64,000 nucleotides of DNA from positions 310,001 through 374,000 of the forward strand of contig NZ_CP168151.1 in the NCBI RefSeq assembly GCF_026913205.2, given 5' to 3'. Shown here in pieces: positions 35,143-44,004 of the stretch. Under the pieces are notes generated by a model. It was not told the origin of the DNA. It was given only the letters and a program-made list of their open reading frames with translations, and did no database searches. The number at the start of each line of letters is the position of its first letter. The first letter of the stretch is position 1. The position numbers and the translations under genes are program-made. This DNA is from Lentilactobacillus sp. SPB1-3 (GTDB taxonomy: Bacteria > Bacillota > Bacilli > Lactobacillales > Lactobacillaceae).

Positions 35143-36306
35143 TTGATAAAAATATATGACACACTCCGATCAGCTCAAATCGATGAAATGCTGATCAATG
35201 TATACCAAAAACACACAGATATTGTTTATACGGGAATCATTCAGTATTTAAGCTCGAATGATTTAATTATGAACACTTACAATGACTTTGGAATCCAAGA
35301 CGGTTCCGTTTATTTGAAATTATCCATAGTTTCTCAAGTAGAAACAGATAGTTACGATTTGGCAAATATGAAAGAACGAATTGCCTTTGATGAGGATAAT
35401 CAAGTTGATTTGGATGAATCTGTTGATATGCCCATTAACTTATCAGACAATTTATTTGAACGAGTAATTTTGAACTTACAAAACACTAATTCTATGGGCT
35501 TGATTATCACTTTAGAGGATAATCAACTTAAATACTCAGAAGGATTGATTGAGAAATACTCTGCTGGAACAATTAGCTTCCGGGTAATCAATAAGTTCAA
35601 TTTTGATAAATCAGAATTAAAATTGATCGATCTTAGTGATGTTGTCGGCATTGAATTTGCAGGTAGCGAACTGGTACTACTAGGTGATGCACTACCAATC
35701 ATTCGTGGTGAAGAACACATTGAGGATCAAGTCATTAAGAATCCCGATGAATTCGTTGCAACAATCGACCATTTGCGAAAGAGTGGCGATTACTCAATCG
35801 TCACTACAGATGATGACCGAAAATATTTCTACGTAGGGGCTATCATTGCCGCTAATGCTGCCGAATTTATTATGCAAGTAGTTGATATGAGTGGCCGCTT
35901 TGGTGGATATGTATGGATGCGCTATGACGACATTGAAAAAATAGTTCTGGCATCTGATTATTTGAAGGTTATGAATAACTTTGTGACTAACAATCGAGTT
36001 AGTGGCAAGTTTGTTTTGCCGGGATTAAATGATCAACGGGCATTCGATGATAATGATAATCTGCTGGTTTATTTATTAGACCAGTCAATCAAACGACACA
36101 AGTTGATCCGGTTCCAAGTCGTTGATGGCGATGACATTATCGGTTTTCCAACCGCCATTGACAGAAGAACTGGTAAACTTGTAATTCGCTTGCTTGATTT
36201 TGATGAAGTTACTGATAGCGTCAATCAAACGATTGGGATAGAAGAAATTAAGGAAATGGCTTTCGACTATTACAAAGCTTTCCTATTAGAGAATAATATT
36301 GACTAG
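35143..36306 (+). CDS. Unknown protein of four ~100-residue repeats (TTG start)
   Basis: A 387-residue acidic cytoplasmic protein with no recognised family. Four copies of a 46-48 residue core begin with Gly at residues 31, 134, 232 and 334, a period of about 100. Each runs G-hydrophobic-hydrophobic, a middle strand, a turn rich in D/G/N, then a strand, an I/V-containing step, and Y/L-hydrophobic at the end (for example DDIEKIVLASDYLKVM). The pattern suggests small beta-barrels joined by linkers, possibly Sm- or SH3-like; that is inference. Translation starts at TTG with AGAGGG upstream. Confidence 0.8.
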   Translation: MIKIYDTLRSAQIDEMLINVYQKHTDIVYTGIIQYLSSNDLIMNTYNDFGIQDGSVYLKLSIVSQVETDSYDLANMKERIAFDEDNQVDLDESVDMPINLSDNLFERVILNLQNTNSMGLIITLEDNQLKYSEGLIEKYSAGTISFRVINKFNFDKSELKLIDLSDVVGIEFAGSELVLLGDALPIIRGEEHIEDQVIKNPDEFVATIDHLRKSGDYSIVTTDDDRKYFYVGAIIAANAAEFIMQVVDMSGRFGGYVWMRYDDIEKIVLASDYLKVMNNFVTNNRVSGKFVLPGLNDQRAFDDNDNLLVYLLDQSIKRHKLIRFQVVDGDDIIGFPTAIDRRTGKLVIRLLDFDEVTDSVNQTIGIEEIKEMAFDYYKAFLLENNID

Positions 36307-36317
36307 GGGATGATGGC

Positions 36318-36674
36318 ATGGCTAAAAAAAGCCGATTTGCTTTACCACAATGGATTAAGAATACACTCCAAGTAGTTATATTAATGGGAGTATTAATGGC
36401 GGCATATAACTTTTTTGGACCAACCATTAATCCTAACGGTACGTATTTTGCGTGGTGGACATTTCCATATTCTATTCTAGCGGCGTTGTTGATAGTGGGT
36501 GCTTGGAACTTCTTGAAGCACCGAATGAACTTGCTTAAGTTGGAAATCAAACGAGAAGATGAACAGCGAAAACGCGAGCAGCAACTGCGTCAACAACAAG
36601 CAGCGGCTAGTGATGCTGTGGAGTCTCAGAAGAGGCGTTCCAGAAACAGTGCCAAGCAACAGCAAAGTAGGTAA
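36318..36674 (+). CDS. Small membrane protein with charged coiled-coil tail
   Basis: A 118-residue protein with two membrane spans (about residues 14-32 and 48-66), then a highly charged Gln/Arg/Lys-rich helix (KREDEQRKREQQLRQQQ) likely to be a cytoplasmic coiled coil. Function is unknown. It starts 11 bp after the four-repeat gene with GGGG upstream and lies six bases before the zinc-ribbon gene, so the set is one operon. Confidence 0.8.
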   Translation: MAKKSRFALPQWIKNTLQVVILMGVLMAAYNFFGPTINPNGTYFAWWTFPYSILAALLIVGAWNFLKHRMNLLKLEIKREDEQRKREQQLRQQQAAASDAVESQKRRSRNSAKQQQSR

Positions 36675-36679
36675 GCAAT

Positions 36680-36895
36680 ATGGAAAATGAGAAAAAAGAG
36701 TTTTGTCCTTACTGTGGTTTTAAGTTAGATAAAGACTATGAGTTCTGTCCCAAATGTGGCAAACGACTTAGAAGTAAGACAGCGGGTATGAATCGTTTGA
36801 TGATGAATCCATACGCTGAAGGGATGAAACGCTATAAGCATGGTGAAACTGAACCAAGTTTGTGGGAACGATTTTTAGCGATTTTTAAACGATGA
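36680..36895 (+). CDS. Small zinc-ribbon protein
   Basis: A 71-residue protein with a zinc ribbon at the N-terminus: Cys9-x2-Cys12 in FCPYCG and Cys23-x2-Cys26 in FCPKCG. A basic and aromatic tail follows (MKRYKHGETEPSLWERFLAIF), which may be amphipathic. The domain type often tethers membrane or regulatory partners. It is too short to be an enzyme. It lies within the operon after the coiled-coil membrane protein. Confidence 0.85.
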   Translation: MENEKKEFCPYCGFKLDKDYEFCPKCGKRLRSKTAGMNRLMMNPYAEGMKRYKHGETEPSLWERFLAIFKR

Positions 36896-36918
36896 TCTAA
36901 TTAGGAGCGAAGATAAAT

Positions 36919-37185
36919 ATGATTAAGAAGGCGGCTCAAGATGGACTAAATTGGCTAATTATTGTGTTAGTTGCCAATATTATTGGGATTCCTTTCTCTA
37001 TGTTGGTTCATAAACCACTCTTGAATGGATTGCTGGAAATGTTTATGGCAATTGGTAATAAATGGTTAGCAATCTTAGCTTTGATCGGCTCAATCTTGTT
37101 CTGTTGGTTGGTTATCTTTTTAATTAGTTTGTCCGTTCGTAAACTCATTCAGTTGTTTGATCACCGAGTTGCAAATAATAAGTAA
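36919..37185 (+). CDS. Small two-span membrane protein
   Basis: An 88-residue protein with two hydrophobic segments (about residues 11-30 and 46-72) and short charged ends. No family was recognised. AGGAG lies upstream of the ATG. Last gene of the asparaginase-linked operon, followed by a terminator. Confidence 0.75.
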   Translation: MIKKAAQDGLNWLIIVLVANIIGIPFSMLVHKPLLNGLLEMFMAIGNKWLAILALIGSILFCWLVIFLISLSVRKLIQLFDHRVANNK

Positions 37186-37193
37186 ATTTTGAT

Positions 37194-37238
37194 GGCATCA
37201 AGTCGCTTAATTAAAGCGTTTCTTGATGCCGTTTTTTT
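37194..37238 (+). terminator. Terminator after the four-gene set
   Basis: The stem GGCATCAAG (37194-37202) with CTTGATGCC (37222-37230), plus an inner CGCTT/AAGCG pairing, is followed by seven T residues. Confidence 0.9.
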
Positions 37239-37385
37239 AGAGAATATGGTTAGGTACCAAACTTTTTTCAAAAAACCGTTAAAATGACTTTTAATTTTAG
37301 CTAAAAAGAGTAAAATAACCGGTTGTGTTTACAAAAAAGATAGCAGCCTAATTAATTATGTTGTTAAGTCGAAGGGAGTTTGAAC

Positions 37386-39125
37386 ATGTTAAAAATTGCC
37401 AAAGGTAGAATTTCCTATTGGGCAGTTCTGGGAGCAGTCTTATTCATGATTGTTCAGGTGGTTTCAAATTTGAATTTACCAAATTTAACGTCTGATATTG
37501 TTAATAACGGAGTTGCTAAAGGAGATATTAACTACATTTGGAAAATCGGCTTTGAAATGGTCGGGTTTTCATTGCTCAGTATTGTCGCAGCTATTGGTAA
37601 CGTGTTTTTAGCTGCACGAACCTCACAAAAATGGGGCCAAAATTTACGAAGTGATATCTATAAAAAAGTCATTGGTTTTTCTAATGACGAATTTGAACAG
37701 ATCGAAACTTCTTCATTAATTACTAGAACTACGAATGATGTCGTTCAAATTCAAAACGTTGCAATTATTATGCTTCGTATGATGTTGATGGCTCCAATCA
37801 TGTTGATTGGAGCAAGCTTCTTAGCTTATTCAAAGGATCACCAATTAACAATGATCTTTATTGTGGTGGTTCCAGTTATGTTGATTTTTATTGGTACATT
37901 ATTGTACTTTGCAACGCCGCTATTCCGGGCTATGCAATCTAAGACAGATAAAATTAACCAAGTCTTCCGTGAAGGACTAACTGGAGTTCGAGTAATCAGA
38001 GCTTTCAGACAAGACCAACGCGAACAAGATCGTTTTGAAGATGCTAACAAGGATTACACTAACAATTCTATTAAGGCCAACACAATTATGGCCTTAGCAT
38101 TTCCAATCATGACATTGATTATGAGTGCCACTAACATTGCAATTATTTGGTTTGGTTCAAACTTAATCGGTAGCCAAGCTATGCAAGTTGGTAACTTAAT
38201 TGCCTTTATGACATATGCTATGCAAATCCTAATGAGCTTTATGATGCTCTCGATGGTATTTATTTTCATTCCTCGTGCTCAAGCATCAGCTAAGCGAATT
38301 CAAGCTGTATTTGCATTGAACTCAACTATCAAAGAAGCGGATAATCCAACTGCTTTGCCTGATACTAAACAACATGAATTAAGCTTTGACCATGTTGATT
38401 ATCGATATCGGGATGCTGAAATGCTAGCATTGTCCGACATTGATTTTAAAGCAACGAGTGGTCAAACGGTTGCTATCATCGGTGGAACTGGTTCTGGTAA
38501 GAGTACGTTGATCAACTTGATTCCTAGATTCTATGACATTGAATCTGGAGAAATCAGTCTTGATGGAATTAACATCAACCAACTTTCACTTAAGGACTTG
38601 AGAAGAGCTGTTTCTATGGTTCCTCAAAAGGCTAACTTGTTCACCGGAACTTTGAGATCTAACTTGCTTTACGGAAATCCTGATGCTAGTGATGATGAAC
38701 TCTGGCATGCTTTGGATATTGCTAAGGCCAGTGATTTCGTTAAGGAAGATCCAGATGGCTTGGACATGCACGTTGAACAAGGTGGAGGCAACTTCTCAGG
38801 TGGTCAACGTCAACGTTTAGCAATTGCTAGAGCGTTAGTTAAACGTGCTTCTGTCTATGTATTTGATGACTCATTCTCAGCCCTAGACTTTAAGACTGAT
38901 GCTGAATTGAGAGCTGCATTGAAACAAGACGAACATATCCAACAAAGTATTACGGTGATTGTTGCTCAACGAATCGCAACGGTTGCGGATGCAGACGTTA
39001 TTTTAGTACTTGATAATGGAAAACTTGTTGGTAAGGGTACTCATGAAGAACTTAAGAACAACAATAAGATTTATCAAGAAATTATCAATTCACAATTAAG
39101 AGAGGGGGCTCTTCCAAATGAGTGA
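37386..39125 (+). CDS. ABC exporter, half-transporter with degenerate ATPase site
   Basis: A 579-residue fusion of a six-span exporter domain and an ATPase: Walker A GGTGSGKST, signature FSGGQRQRLAIARA, Walker B VYVFDDSFSALD. The catalytic glutamate after Walker B is Asp, as in the first subunit of heterodimeric LmrCD/BmrCD-type exporters. Start ATG 37386 has AAGGGAG seven bases upstream; an in-frame TTG six bases earlier is too close to that site. Its end overlaps the next gene by eight bases. Drug or lipid export is typical; the substrate is unknown. Confidence 0.92.
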   Translation: MLKIAKGRISYWAVLGAVLFMIVQVVSNLNLPNLTSDIVNNGVAKGDINYIWKIGFEMVGFSLLSIVAAIGNVFLAARTSQKWGQNLRSDIYKKVIGFSNDEFEQIETSSLITRTTNDVVQIQNVAIIMLRMMLMAPIMLIGASFLAYSKDHQLTMIFIVVVPVMLIFIGTLLYFATPLFRAMQSKTDKINQVFREGLTGVRVIRAFRQDQREQDRFEDANKDYTNNSIKANTIMALAFPIMTLIMSATNIAIIWFGSNLIGSQAMQVGNLIAFMTYAMQILMSFMMLSMVFIFIPRAQASAKRIQAVFALNSTIKEADNPTALPDTKQHELSFDHVDYRYRDAEMLALSDIDFKATSGQTVAIIGGTGSGKSTLINLIPRFYDIESGEISLDGININQLSLKDLRRAVSMVPQKANLFTGTLRSNLLYGNPDASDDELWHALDIAKASDFVKEDPDGLDMHVEQGGGNFSGGQRQRLAIARALVKRASVYVFDDSFSALDFKTDAELRAALKQDEHIQQSITVIVAQRIATVADADVILVLDNGKLVGKGTHEELKNNNKIYQEIINSQLREGALPNE

Positions 39126-40995
39126 TAGAAAACCAGCCTCACAACCAACTCCACGCCGTGGACCTGGTTCCGGTGGTGGTGTTGTTGAAAAACCCAAGAA
39201 CTTTTGGAAGACAACTAAGCGATTATTAGGTTATATGTCCGATCGAATTGTTGGATTGATCTTAGTGTTAATTTTCGCCATTGTCAGTGTTATTTTCCAA
39301 ATTCGAACTCCTAAGATTTTAGGTGAAGCTACTACTGAAATCTTTAAGGGTGTTATGAAGGGAACTGCACAACAACAAGCCGGATTCAATATTGCCGGAT
39401 TACCAATTAATTACGATAAAATTATCAGAATTATTGTTATCGTGGCCATTATGTACTTAGCTTCTGCTTTATTTAGTTTCTTGCAACAGTACATTATGAC
39501 TAGAATTTCGCAGAACACTGTTTATCATTTGCGGAAAAACATGAAGAATAAATTACGATTAGTGCCAATTAGTTACTATGATACTCATGGTAATGGTGAC
39601 ATTATGAGTCGTGCCGTTAACGATATGGATAACATTGCTGGTACTTTACAACAAAGTTTGACCCAAGCCGTTACCAGTACAGTGACCTTTATCGGAACTA
39701 TTTGGATGATGTTGACTATCAGTTGGAAATTAACTCTGATTGCTTTAGTAACGATTCCAATTAGTTTGATTATTGTGGGAGTCGTTGCTCCTAGATCACA
39801 GAAATTCTTCGCTTCTCAACAAAAGAGCCTTGGACTAATTAACGACCAAGTTGAAGAAAATTATGCTGGTCACACTGTTTTGAAGAGTTTTAACAAGGAA
39901 CAAGATGTTATCGACAAGTTCGAAACTCAAAACGAAAACTATTACAAGGCAGCTTGGAAAGCTCAATTTATCTCAGGAATTATCATGCCTTTGATGATGT
40001 TCTTAAATAACATCGGCTATGTCTTTGTTGCTATCGTCGGAGGAATTGGCGTATCTAACGGTACTATTACTTTAGGTAACGTTCAGGCGTTTCTTCAATA
40101 CACCAACCAATTCTCACAACCAATTCAACAACTTGCTAACTTGATGAATACTATTCAGTCAACGATCGCATCTGCTGAACGTGTGTTTGAAGTGATTGAT
40201 GAAGAAGAAATGAAAGACACCAACGAGAACAGACCAGTTAAAGAAAACACTGATAACTTAATCGAATTGGACCACGTTCAATTTGGTTATGACAACAACG
40301 ATTTGTTGATGACTGACTACAACCTTGAAGTTAAGCGTGGTCAACAAGTTGCCATCGTTGGACCAACTGGAGCTGGTAAGACAACTATCATTAACTTGTT
40401 GGAACGTTTCTATGATGTTAAGGGTGGTGCGATCCTGTTAAATGGTAAAGATACTCGTGATCTTGACCGTGAGGATCTTCGTTCGCACTTTGCTATGGTT
40501 CTTCAAGATACTTGGCTATTTACCGGTACGATTTACGATAATATCAAGTATGGTCGTGAAGATGCTACCCATGACGAGATCATGGCTGCTGCTGAAGCTG
40601 CCCACGTTGATGAATTTGTTCGAAAACTTCCAGATGGTTATGACACTGTCTTGAACGAAGATGCATCAAACATCTCTCAAGGTCAACGTCAATTAATTAC
40701 GATCGCCAGAGCTTTCGTTGCTAATCCTGAAATCTTAATTCTAGATGAAGCTACTAGTTCAGTTGATACTCGTACCGAAGTTCAAATTCAACATGCTATG
40801 AGCAGGTTGCTTGAGAACCGGACTAGTTTCGTTGTTGCTCACAGATTGTCGACTATTCAAAACGCCGATAACATTATTGTGATGAACCATGGTTCAGTTA
40901 TTGAAACAGGAACTCATGATGAGTTGATGGCTCAAAATGGTTTCTATGCTGACCTGTATAACTCACAATTTTCTGGTAACGTTCAGTTAGGATAA
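39118..40995 (+). CDS. ABC exporter, half-transporter with canonical Walker B
   Basis: A 625-residue half-transporter with a Pro/Gly-rich N-terminal extension of about 30 residues, six spans, then Walker A GPTGAGKTT and Walker B LILDEATSSVD with the catalytic Glu. The signature is altered to ISQGQRQLITIARA. This split (canonical Walker B here, canonical signature in the partner) is the usual arrangement of heterodimeric exporters, in which one composite ATP site is active. The two genes overlap by eight bases and must form one complex. Confidence 0.93.
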   Translation: MSDRKPASQPTPRRGPGSGGGVVEKPKNFWKTTKRLLGYMSDRIVGLILVLIFAIVSVIFQIRTPKILGEATTEIFKGVMKGTAQQQAGFNIAGLPINYDKIIRIIVIVAIMYLASALFSFLQQYIMTRISQNTVYHLRKNMKNKLRLVPISYYDTHGNGDIMSRAVNDMDNIAGTLQQSLTQAVTSTVTFIGTIWMMLTISWKLTLIALVTIPISLIIVGVVAPRSQKFFASQQKSLGLINDQVEENYAGHTVLKSFNKEQDVIDKFETQNENYYKAAWKAQFISGIIMPLMMFLNNIGYVFVAIVGGIGVSNGTITLGNVQAFLQYTNQFSQPIQQLANLMNTIQSTIASAERVFEVIDEEEMKDTNENRPVKENTDNLIELDHVQFGYDNNDLLMTDYNLEVKRGQQVAIVGPTGAGKTTIINLLERFYDVKGGAILLNGKDTRDLDREDLRSHFAMVLQDTWLFTGTIYDNIKYGREDATHDEIMAAAEAAHVDEFVRKLPDGYDTVLNEDASNISQGQRQLITIARAFVANPEILILDEATSSVDTRTEVQIQHAMSRLLENRTSFVVAHRLSTIQNADNIIVMNHGSVIETGTHDELMAQNGFYADLYNSQFSGNVQLG

Positions 40996-41006
40996 GGAGG
41001 ACAGTA

Positions 41007-41909
41007 ATGAAACGAAAATTATTACCGATTGCCATAGTGGTATTAGGAATTATCTTAACTGGATGTGGCAAGGCAAACTTAAGTGTTAATGATAGCCATA
41101 TTCAACCTAAGGGCTTAGCTGCTGTGGTTCAGGGTAAAACCAACCAAAAACAGGTAACTTATCAGATTGATAACTCCAAGAAGAAGACTGTCAAGACTAA
41201 GAATGGTGCCTTTGCGATGGTTGTTCCTGCTAAGGACCGTCAACAAACAGTTAAGATCAAGACTAGCAACCTTTGCAAAAAGGTAACTGTTGCTAAGACA
41301 GTTTCACTTGGCAGTTATGCAAAAATCAGTGGCAAGTACAACCAAGCATTGATTGGTAGTGCTATGCCAAAGGCTGATCAAAAGATGGCTCAAGAATTAG
41401 CTGTTAAGTCAGCTGCTTTGAAGAAGGAACAAGTTAGTTTAAAACAAGCTACTCCTCAAGAACAAGCTGTCAAAGGTGCTGCGATGATGAAACAAGCAGC
41501 CGCTTTGAAACAAGAGGGTGCTCAAGTTCAAGGCGCAATGAAACAAGCTAAGTCAAAAGTTAGCGACTTAATGTTACCTACTAAAGTCGATAATGGGGTT
41601 AGTGATTTATTAAAAACTAAGCACATGACTGTTCGTGGTAACATTCAAAATGGCAAAACGATTGGTTTAGCATTGATGGTGCCAGTTAAGGACTTAAAAA
41701 CTGCTAAACATGCTAAGAGTTTTGGAACAAGCTTTGCACTTCTAACGAATTCAGTTGGTGCCAACGCTAAGAAAATCTTAAATGATTTCAAGAAGCAAGC
41801 AAATAGTAAAAATAAGAACCAAACTACAACTAATGTAATGAAATCTAATGGGGTTAAGTTTAGCCTTGGATATTCAACCACTACGTTGTATGTATACATC
41901 ACTAAGTAA
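41007..41909 (+). CDS. Lipoprotein linked to the ABC exporter
   Basis: A 300-residue protein with a lipoprotein signal ending in the lipobox LTGC (Cys20), so it is anchored outside the membrane. The mature part has a beta-rich region, then a long Ala/Lys/Gln-rich helical segment (residues about 120-195, for example MMKQAAALKQEGAQVQG), then a second compact region. No known family was recognised. It lies 11 bp after the exporter and before a terminator, so it is probably an accessory part of that system. Confidence 0.82.
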   Translation: MKRKLLPIAIVVLGIILTGCGKANLSVNDSHIQPKGLAAVVQGKTNQKQVTYQIDNSKKKTVKTKNGAFAMVVPAKDRQQTVKIKTSNLCKKVTVAKTVSLGSYAKISGKYNQALIGSAMPKADQKMAQELAVKSAALKKEQVSLKQATPQEQAVKGAAMMKQAAALKQEGAQVQGAMKQAKSKVSDLMLPTKVDNGVSDLLKTKHMTVRGNIQNGKTIGLALMVPVKDLKTAKHAKSFGTSFALLTNSVGANAKKILNDFKKQANSKNKNQTTTNVMKSNGVKFSLGYSTTTLYVYITK

Positions 41910-41917
41910 GATAATTA

Positions 41918-41968
41918 AAGCCGGTACAATGATTCTGATTCAAGAATCGTTGTATCGGCTTTTTTTAT
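41918..41968 (+). terminator. Terminator of the ABC exporter operon
   Basis: A stem of about 20 bp (AAAGCCGGTACAATGATTCT with AGAATCGTTGTATCGGCTTT) with G-T pairs is followed by a run of T residues. Confidence 0.92.
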
Positions 41969-42041
41969 GATTAATTGAATTATCTCCAAACATAGCAATC
42001 TGTTATCATTGATGCAAGAGCACTCTAGGAGGATGAAACGT

Positions 42042-42644
42042 ATGAACGAAGCTGAAAGAAAAGCGCAGCACTTAGTATATCGAGCAACGGATCCAACGGT
42101 AATGGCCAAGCAAGCAGAGTATCTAGATGAGGTATTTGCTTACAATCAGGTTAAACCATCTGATCATAAAACCAAGTCCGCTATGCTCAAGAAGATGTTT
42201 GCTGAAGTAGGTCACGATTGTTATATTGAAACGCCATTCTATGCGAATTTTGGTGGTCACAATGTTCATCTTGGCAATGGAGTGTATGCTAACTTTAATC
42301 TGACGTTAACCGATGACACAGACATTTATATTGATGATCGCACAATGATCGGCCCAAATGTCACGTTGGCTACGGCTGGTCATCCGATTAAACCAGTACT
42401 TCGTGAGGAAGGTTATCAATATGACTTCCCGATTCATATCGGTAAGAATGTTTGGCTAGGTGCCAACGTTGTGGTGTGTCCAGGAGTTACGATTGGTGAT
42501 AACACTGTGATTGGGGCTGGAAGCGTGGTTACTAAAGATATCCCTGCTAACGTCGTAGCAGTCGGCTCACCATGCAAAGTCCAACGAGAGATTGGCGAGC
42601 ATGATAATGAGTATTACTTTAAGAATCATAAATTAGATATTTAG
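42042..42644 (+). CDS. Sugar O-acetyltransferase (maltose/galactoside type)
   Basis: A 200-residue hexapeptide-repeat acetyltransferase. It has a MAC-like N-terminal helical region, then the left-handed beta-helix with FYANFGGHNVHLGNGVYANF, GHPIKP (catalytic histidine) and GANVVVCPGVTIGDNTVIGA. It uses acetyl-CoA to acetylate the 6-hydroxyl of sugars or galactosides. AGGAGG lies nine bases before ATG 42042; two earlier in-frame ATGs lie upstream of or on that site. Confidence 0.9.
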   Translation: MNEAERKAQHLVYRATDPTVMAKQAEYLDEVFAYNQVKPSDHKTKSAMLKKMFAEVGHDCYIETPFYANFGGHNVHLGNGVYANFNLTLTDDTDIYIDDRTMIGPNVTLATAGHPIKPVLREEGYQYDFPIHIGKNVWLGANVVVCPGVTIGDNTVIGAGSVVTKDIPANVVAVGSPCKVQREIGEHDNEYYFKNHKLDI

Positions 42645-42653
42645 GCATAACAA

Positions 42654-42684
42654 AAGGGACCTTCATAAACTGAAGCGTCCCTAT
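42654..42684. terminator. Terminator between convergent genes
   Basis: The stem AGGGACCTTCA with TGAAGCGTCCCT (one bulged C) is followed on the minus strand by TTTTGTTATG. Confidence 0.75.
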
Positions 42685-42686
42685 AA

Positions 42687-42869
42687 TTAACGGATAAACT
42701 TTTCAATGATTGAGCGTTCTTCGTCACTAGGACCAGATTCCATTGACTTGATGTCATGGAGGCGTTCAACCGTGATATGCAAATTAAATGCTAGCTGGGT
42801 GTCAGGCATTTCATGCTTCTTTTGGTAATTGATAATTTCTTCAGCTAAGTTACTAAATTCATCTGCCAT
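42687..42869 (-). CDS. Small helical protein resembling the LBP_cg2779 family
   Basis: A 60-residue protein with a helix-turn-helix-like layout: EEIINYQKKHEMPDTQLAF, then HITVERLHDIKS. From memory it resembles the small LBP_cg2779 family of lactobacilli, whose role is unknown. Binding to DNA is possible but not shown. GGAGGATTTACA precedes the ATG, and a terminator follows. Confidence 0.8.
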   Translation of the reverse strand: MADEFSNLAEEIINYQKKHEMPDTQLAFNLHITVERLHDIKSMESGPSDEERSIIEKFIR

Positions 42870-42942
42870 TGTAAATCCTCCGTTGAATTTTATTTCTTAA
42901 TTTAATTATACCAATAAAATGAAATCTTGCTGAAAATGATGC

Positions 42943-43260
42943 TTAACGATAGCGTAGAGCGAATTCAATTAAGGCAATGGTGACTCCAATAACTAAGATG
43001 CTGGCTATGTAATTGTAATTGGTCTGGATCAAGAAATAATAGAAAAGTCCCAGTCCGATGACTGCTAGAGCAGTGTAGCGAATGTAGTTTTGTTTGATCG
43101 ATAGAAATGCGATACCAACTGTGATGATAATGCTGCCCCACAGAATACCAGTCGCACTGGCCTTTGAACCGAATTCTTGGAATAGGGAAACCAAATCGAA
43201 GATAATGCCAATCAAGACTGCAAATATGCCAAAACTAAAAGCAAATCGGTTTGTTTTCAT
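42943..43260 (-). CDS. Small four-span membrane protein
   Basis: A 105-residue protein that is nearly all membrane: spans at about residues 6-24, 36-54, 59-77 and 81-100. Start ATG 43258-43260 follows GAAGGTGAAG; an ATG at 43284 would place that site inside the gene. No family was recognised. It lies between unrelated genes on the same strand. Confidence 0.7.
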   Translation of the reverse strand: MKTNRFAFSFGIFAVLIGIIFDLVSLFQEFGSKASATGILWGSIIITVGIAFLSIKQNYIRYTALAVIGLGLFYYFLIQTNYNYIASILVIGVTIALIEFALRYR

Positions 43261-43322
43261 AATCTTCACCTTCTTTAATATCATGGGTTAACCAAAGTAT
43301 AATGCAGTTTAGAATAAAAAAA

Positions 43323-43350
43323 TAGGATGAGCAATTGTGCGCTCATCCTA
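43323..43350 (-). terminator. Terminator of the ykoEDC-like operon
   Basis: A perfect 10-bp stem (TAGGATGAGC with GCTCATCCTA) is followed on the minus strand by a run of seven T residues. Confidence 0.88.
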
Positions 43351-43356
43351 TTTTGA

Positions 43357-44004
43357 TTATCTAATAAAAATTAATAGTCCATTAACAATTAAAATACTGC
43401 CGATAAAGTACGTCCAGTCCCAAGCAGTAATGTGGATTACTTTGTAATGGGTTCGCGGTTCATCTTCAATAAAACCGTGAGATGTCATGGCTTCAGCCAA
43501 GTTTTGTGACCACTGAATTGACGATAAGATGGCCTTGAAATATAACTGTGGCGACCAAAAATGTAACACAGTTCCGCGCATTAATGCTGCAGTGCGAATG
43601 ACCGTAACTTCTTGGCGAATTTTAGGAATTAGGTTAAAAGCAGCTAATACTCCGTAGGCAAATTTAGAAGGGAGTCTGAAATCCTGCTCTAAGGTCAGAG
43701 CCAAATCAACAAACTCTGTGGTAATCGTAAAAGTTGCACCTAAGAACACGTATGCGTATATCCGCGTGAATAAGATGATACCAAATACTAAGCCACCACC
43801 GTACAGCCATTGGGAAACAAATAATCCTAACGCTGGGAATAGTGGCCAGAGAATCAAACCCATAAATTGCTTAAAACTAATATGTTTGAGCAGTAAGTAA
43901 ATCACACTAAAGCTGATCAATGCTAGATTGACAATTAGATTAGTAGTGAACGATATTTCAAGGGCAATGATAATGACTAGAAGTAGTTTTAATCCAGGAT
44001 TCAT
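43357..44004 (-). CDS. ykoC: ECF-type transporter transmembrane protein (YkoC-like)
   Basis: A 215-residue protein with about five spans and the CbiQ/EcfT coupling region (AALMRGTVLHFW and MTSHGF), which contacts the ATPase. With the ATPase and YkoE-like gene upstream it makes an energy-coupling transporter for hydroxymethylpyrimidine or thiamine. Its start overlaps the ATPase stop by four bases (ATGA). Confidence 0.88.
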   Translation of the reverse strand: MNPGLKLLLVIIIALEISFTTNLIVNLALISFSVIYLLLKHISFKQFMGLILWPLFPALGLFVSQWLYGGGLVFGIILFTRIYAYVFLGATFTITTEFVDLALTLEQDFRLPSKFAYGVLAAFNLIPKIRQEVTVIRTAALMRGTVLHFWSPQLYFKAILSSIQWSQNLAEAMTSHGFIEDEPRTHYKVIHITAWDWTYFIGSILIVNGLLIFIR

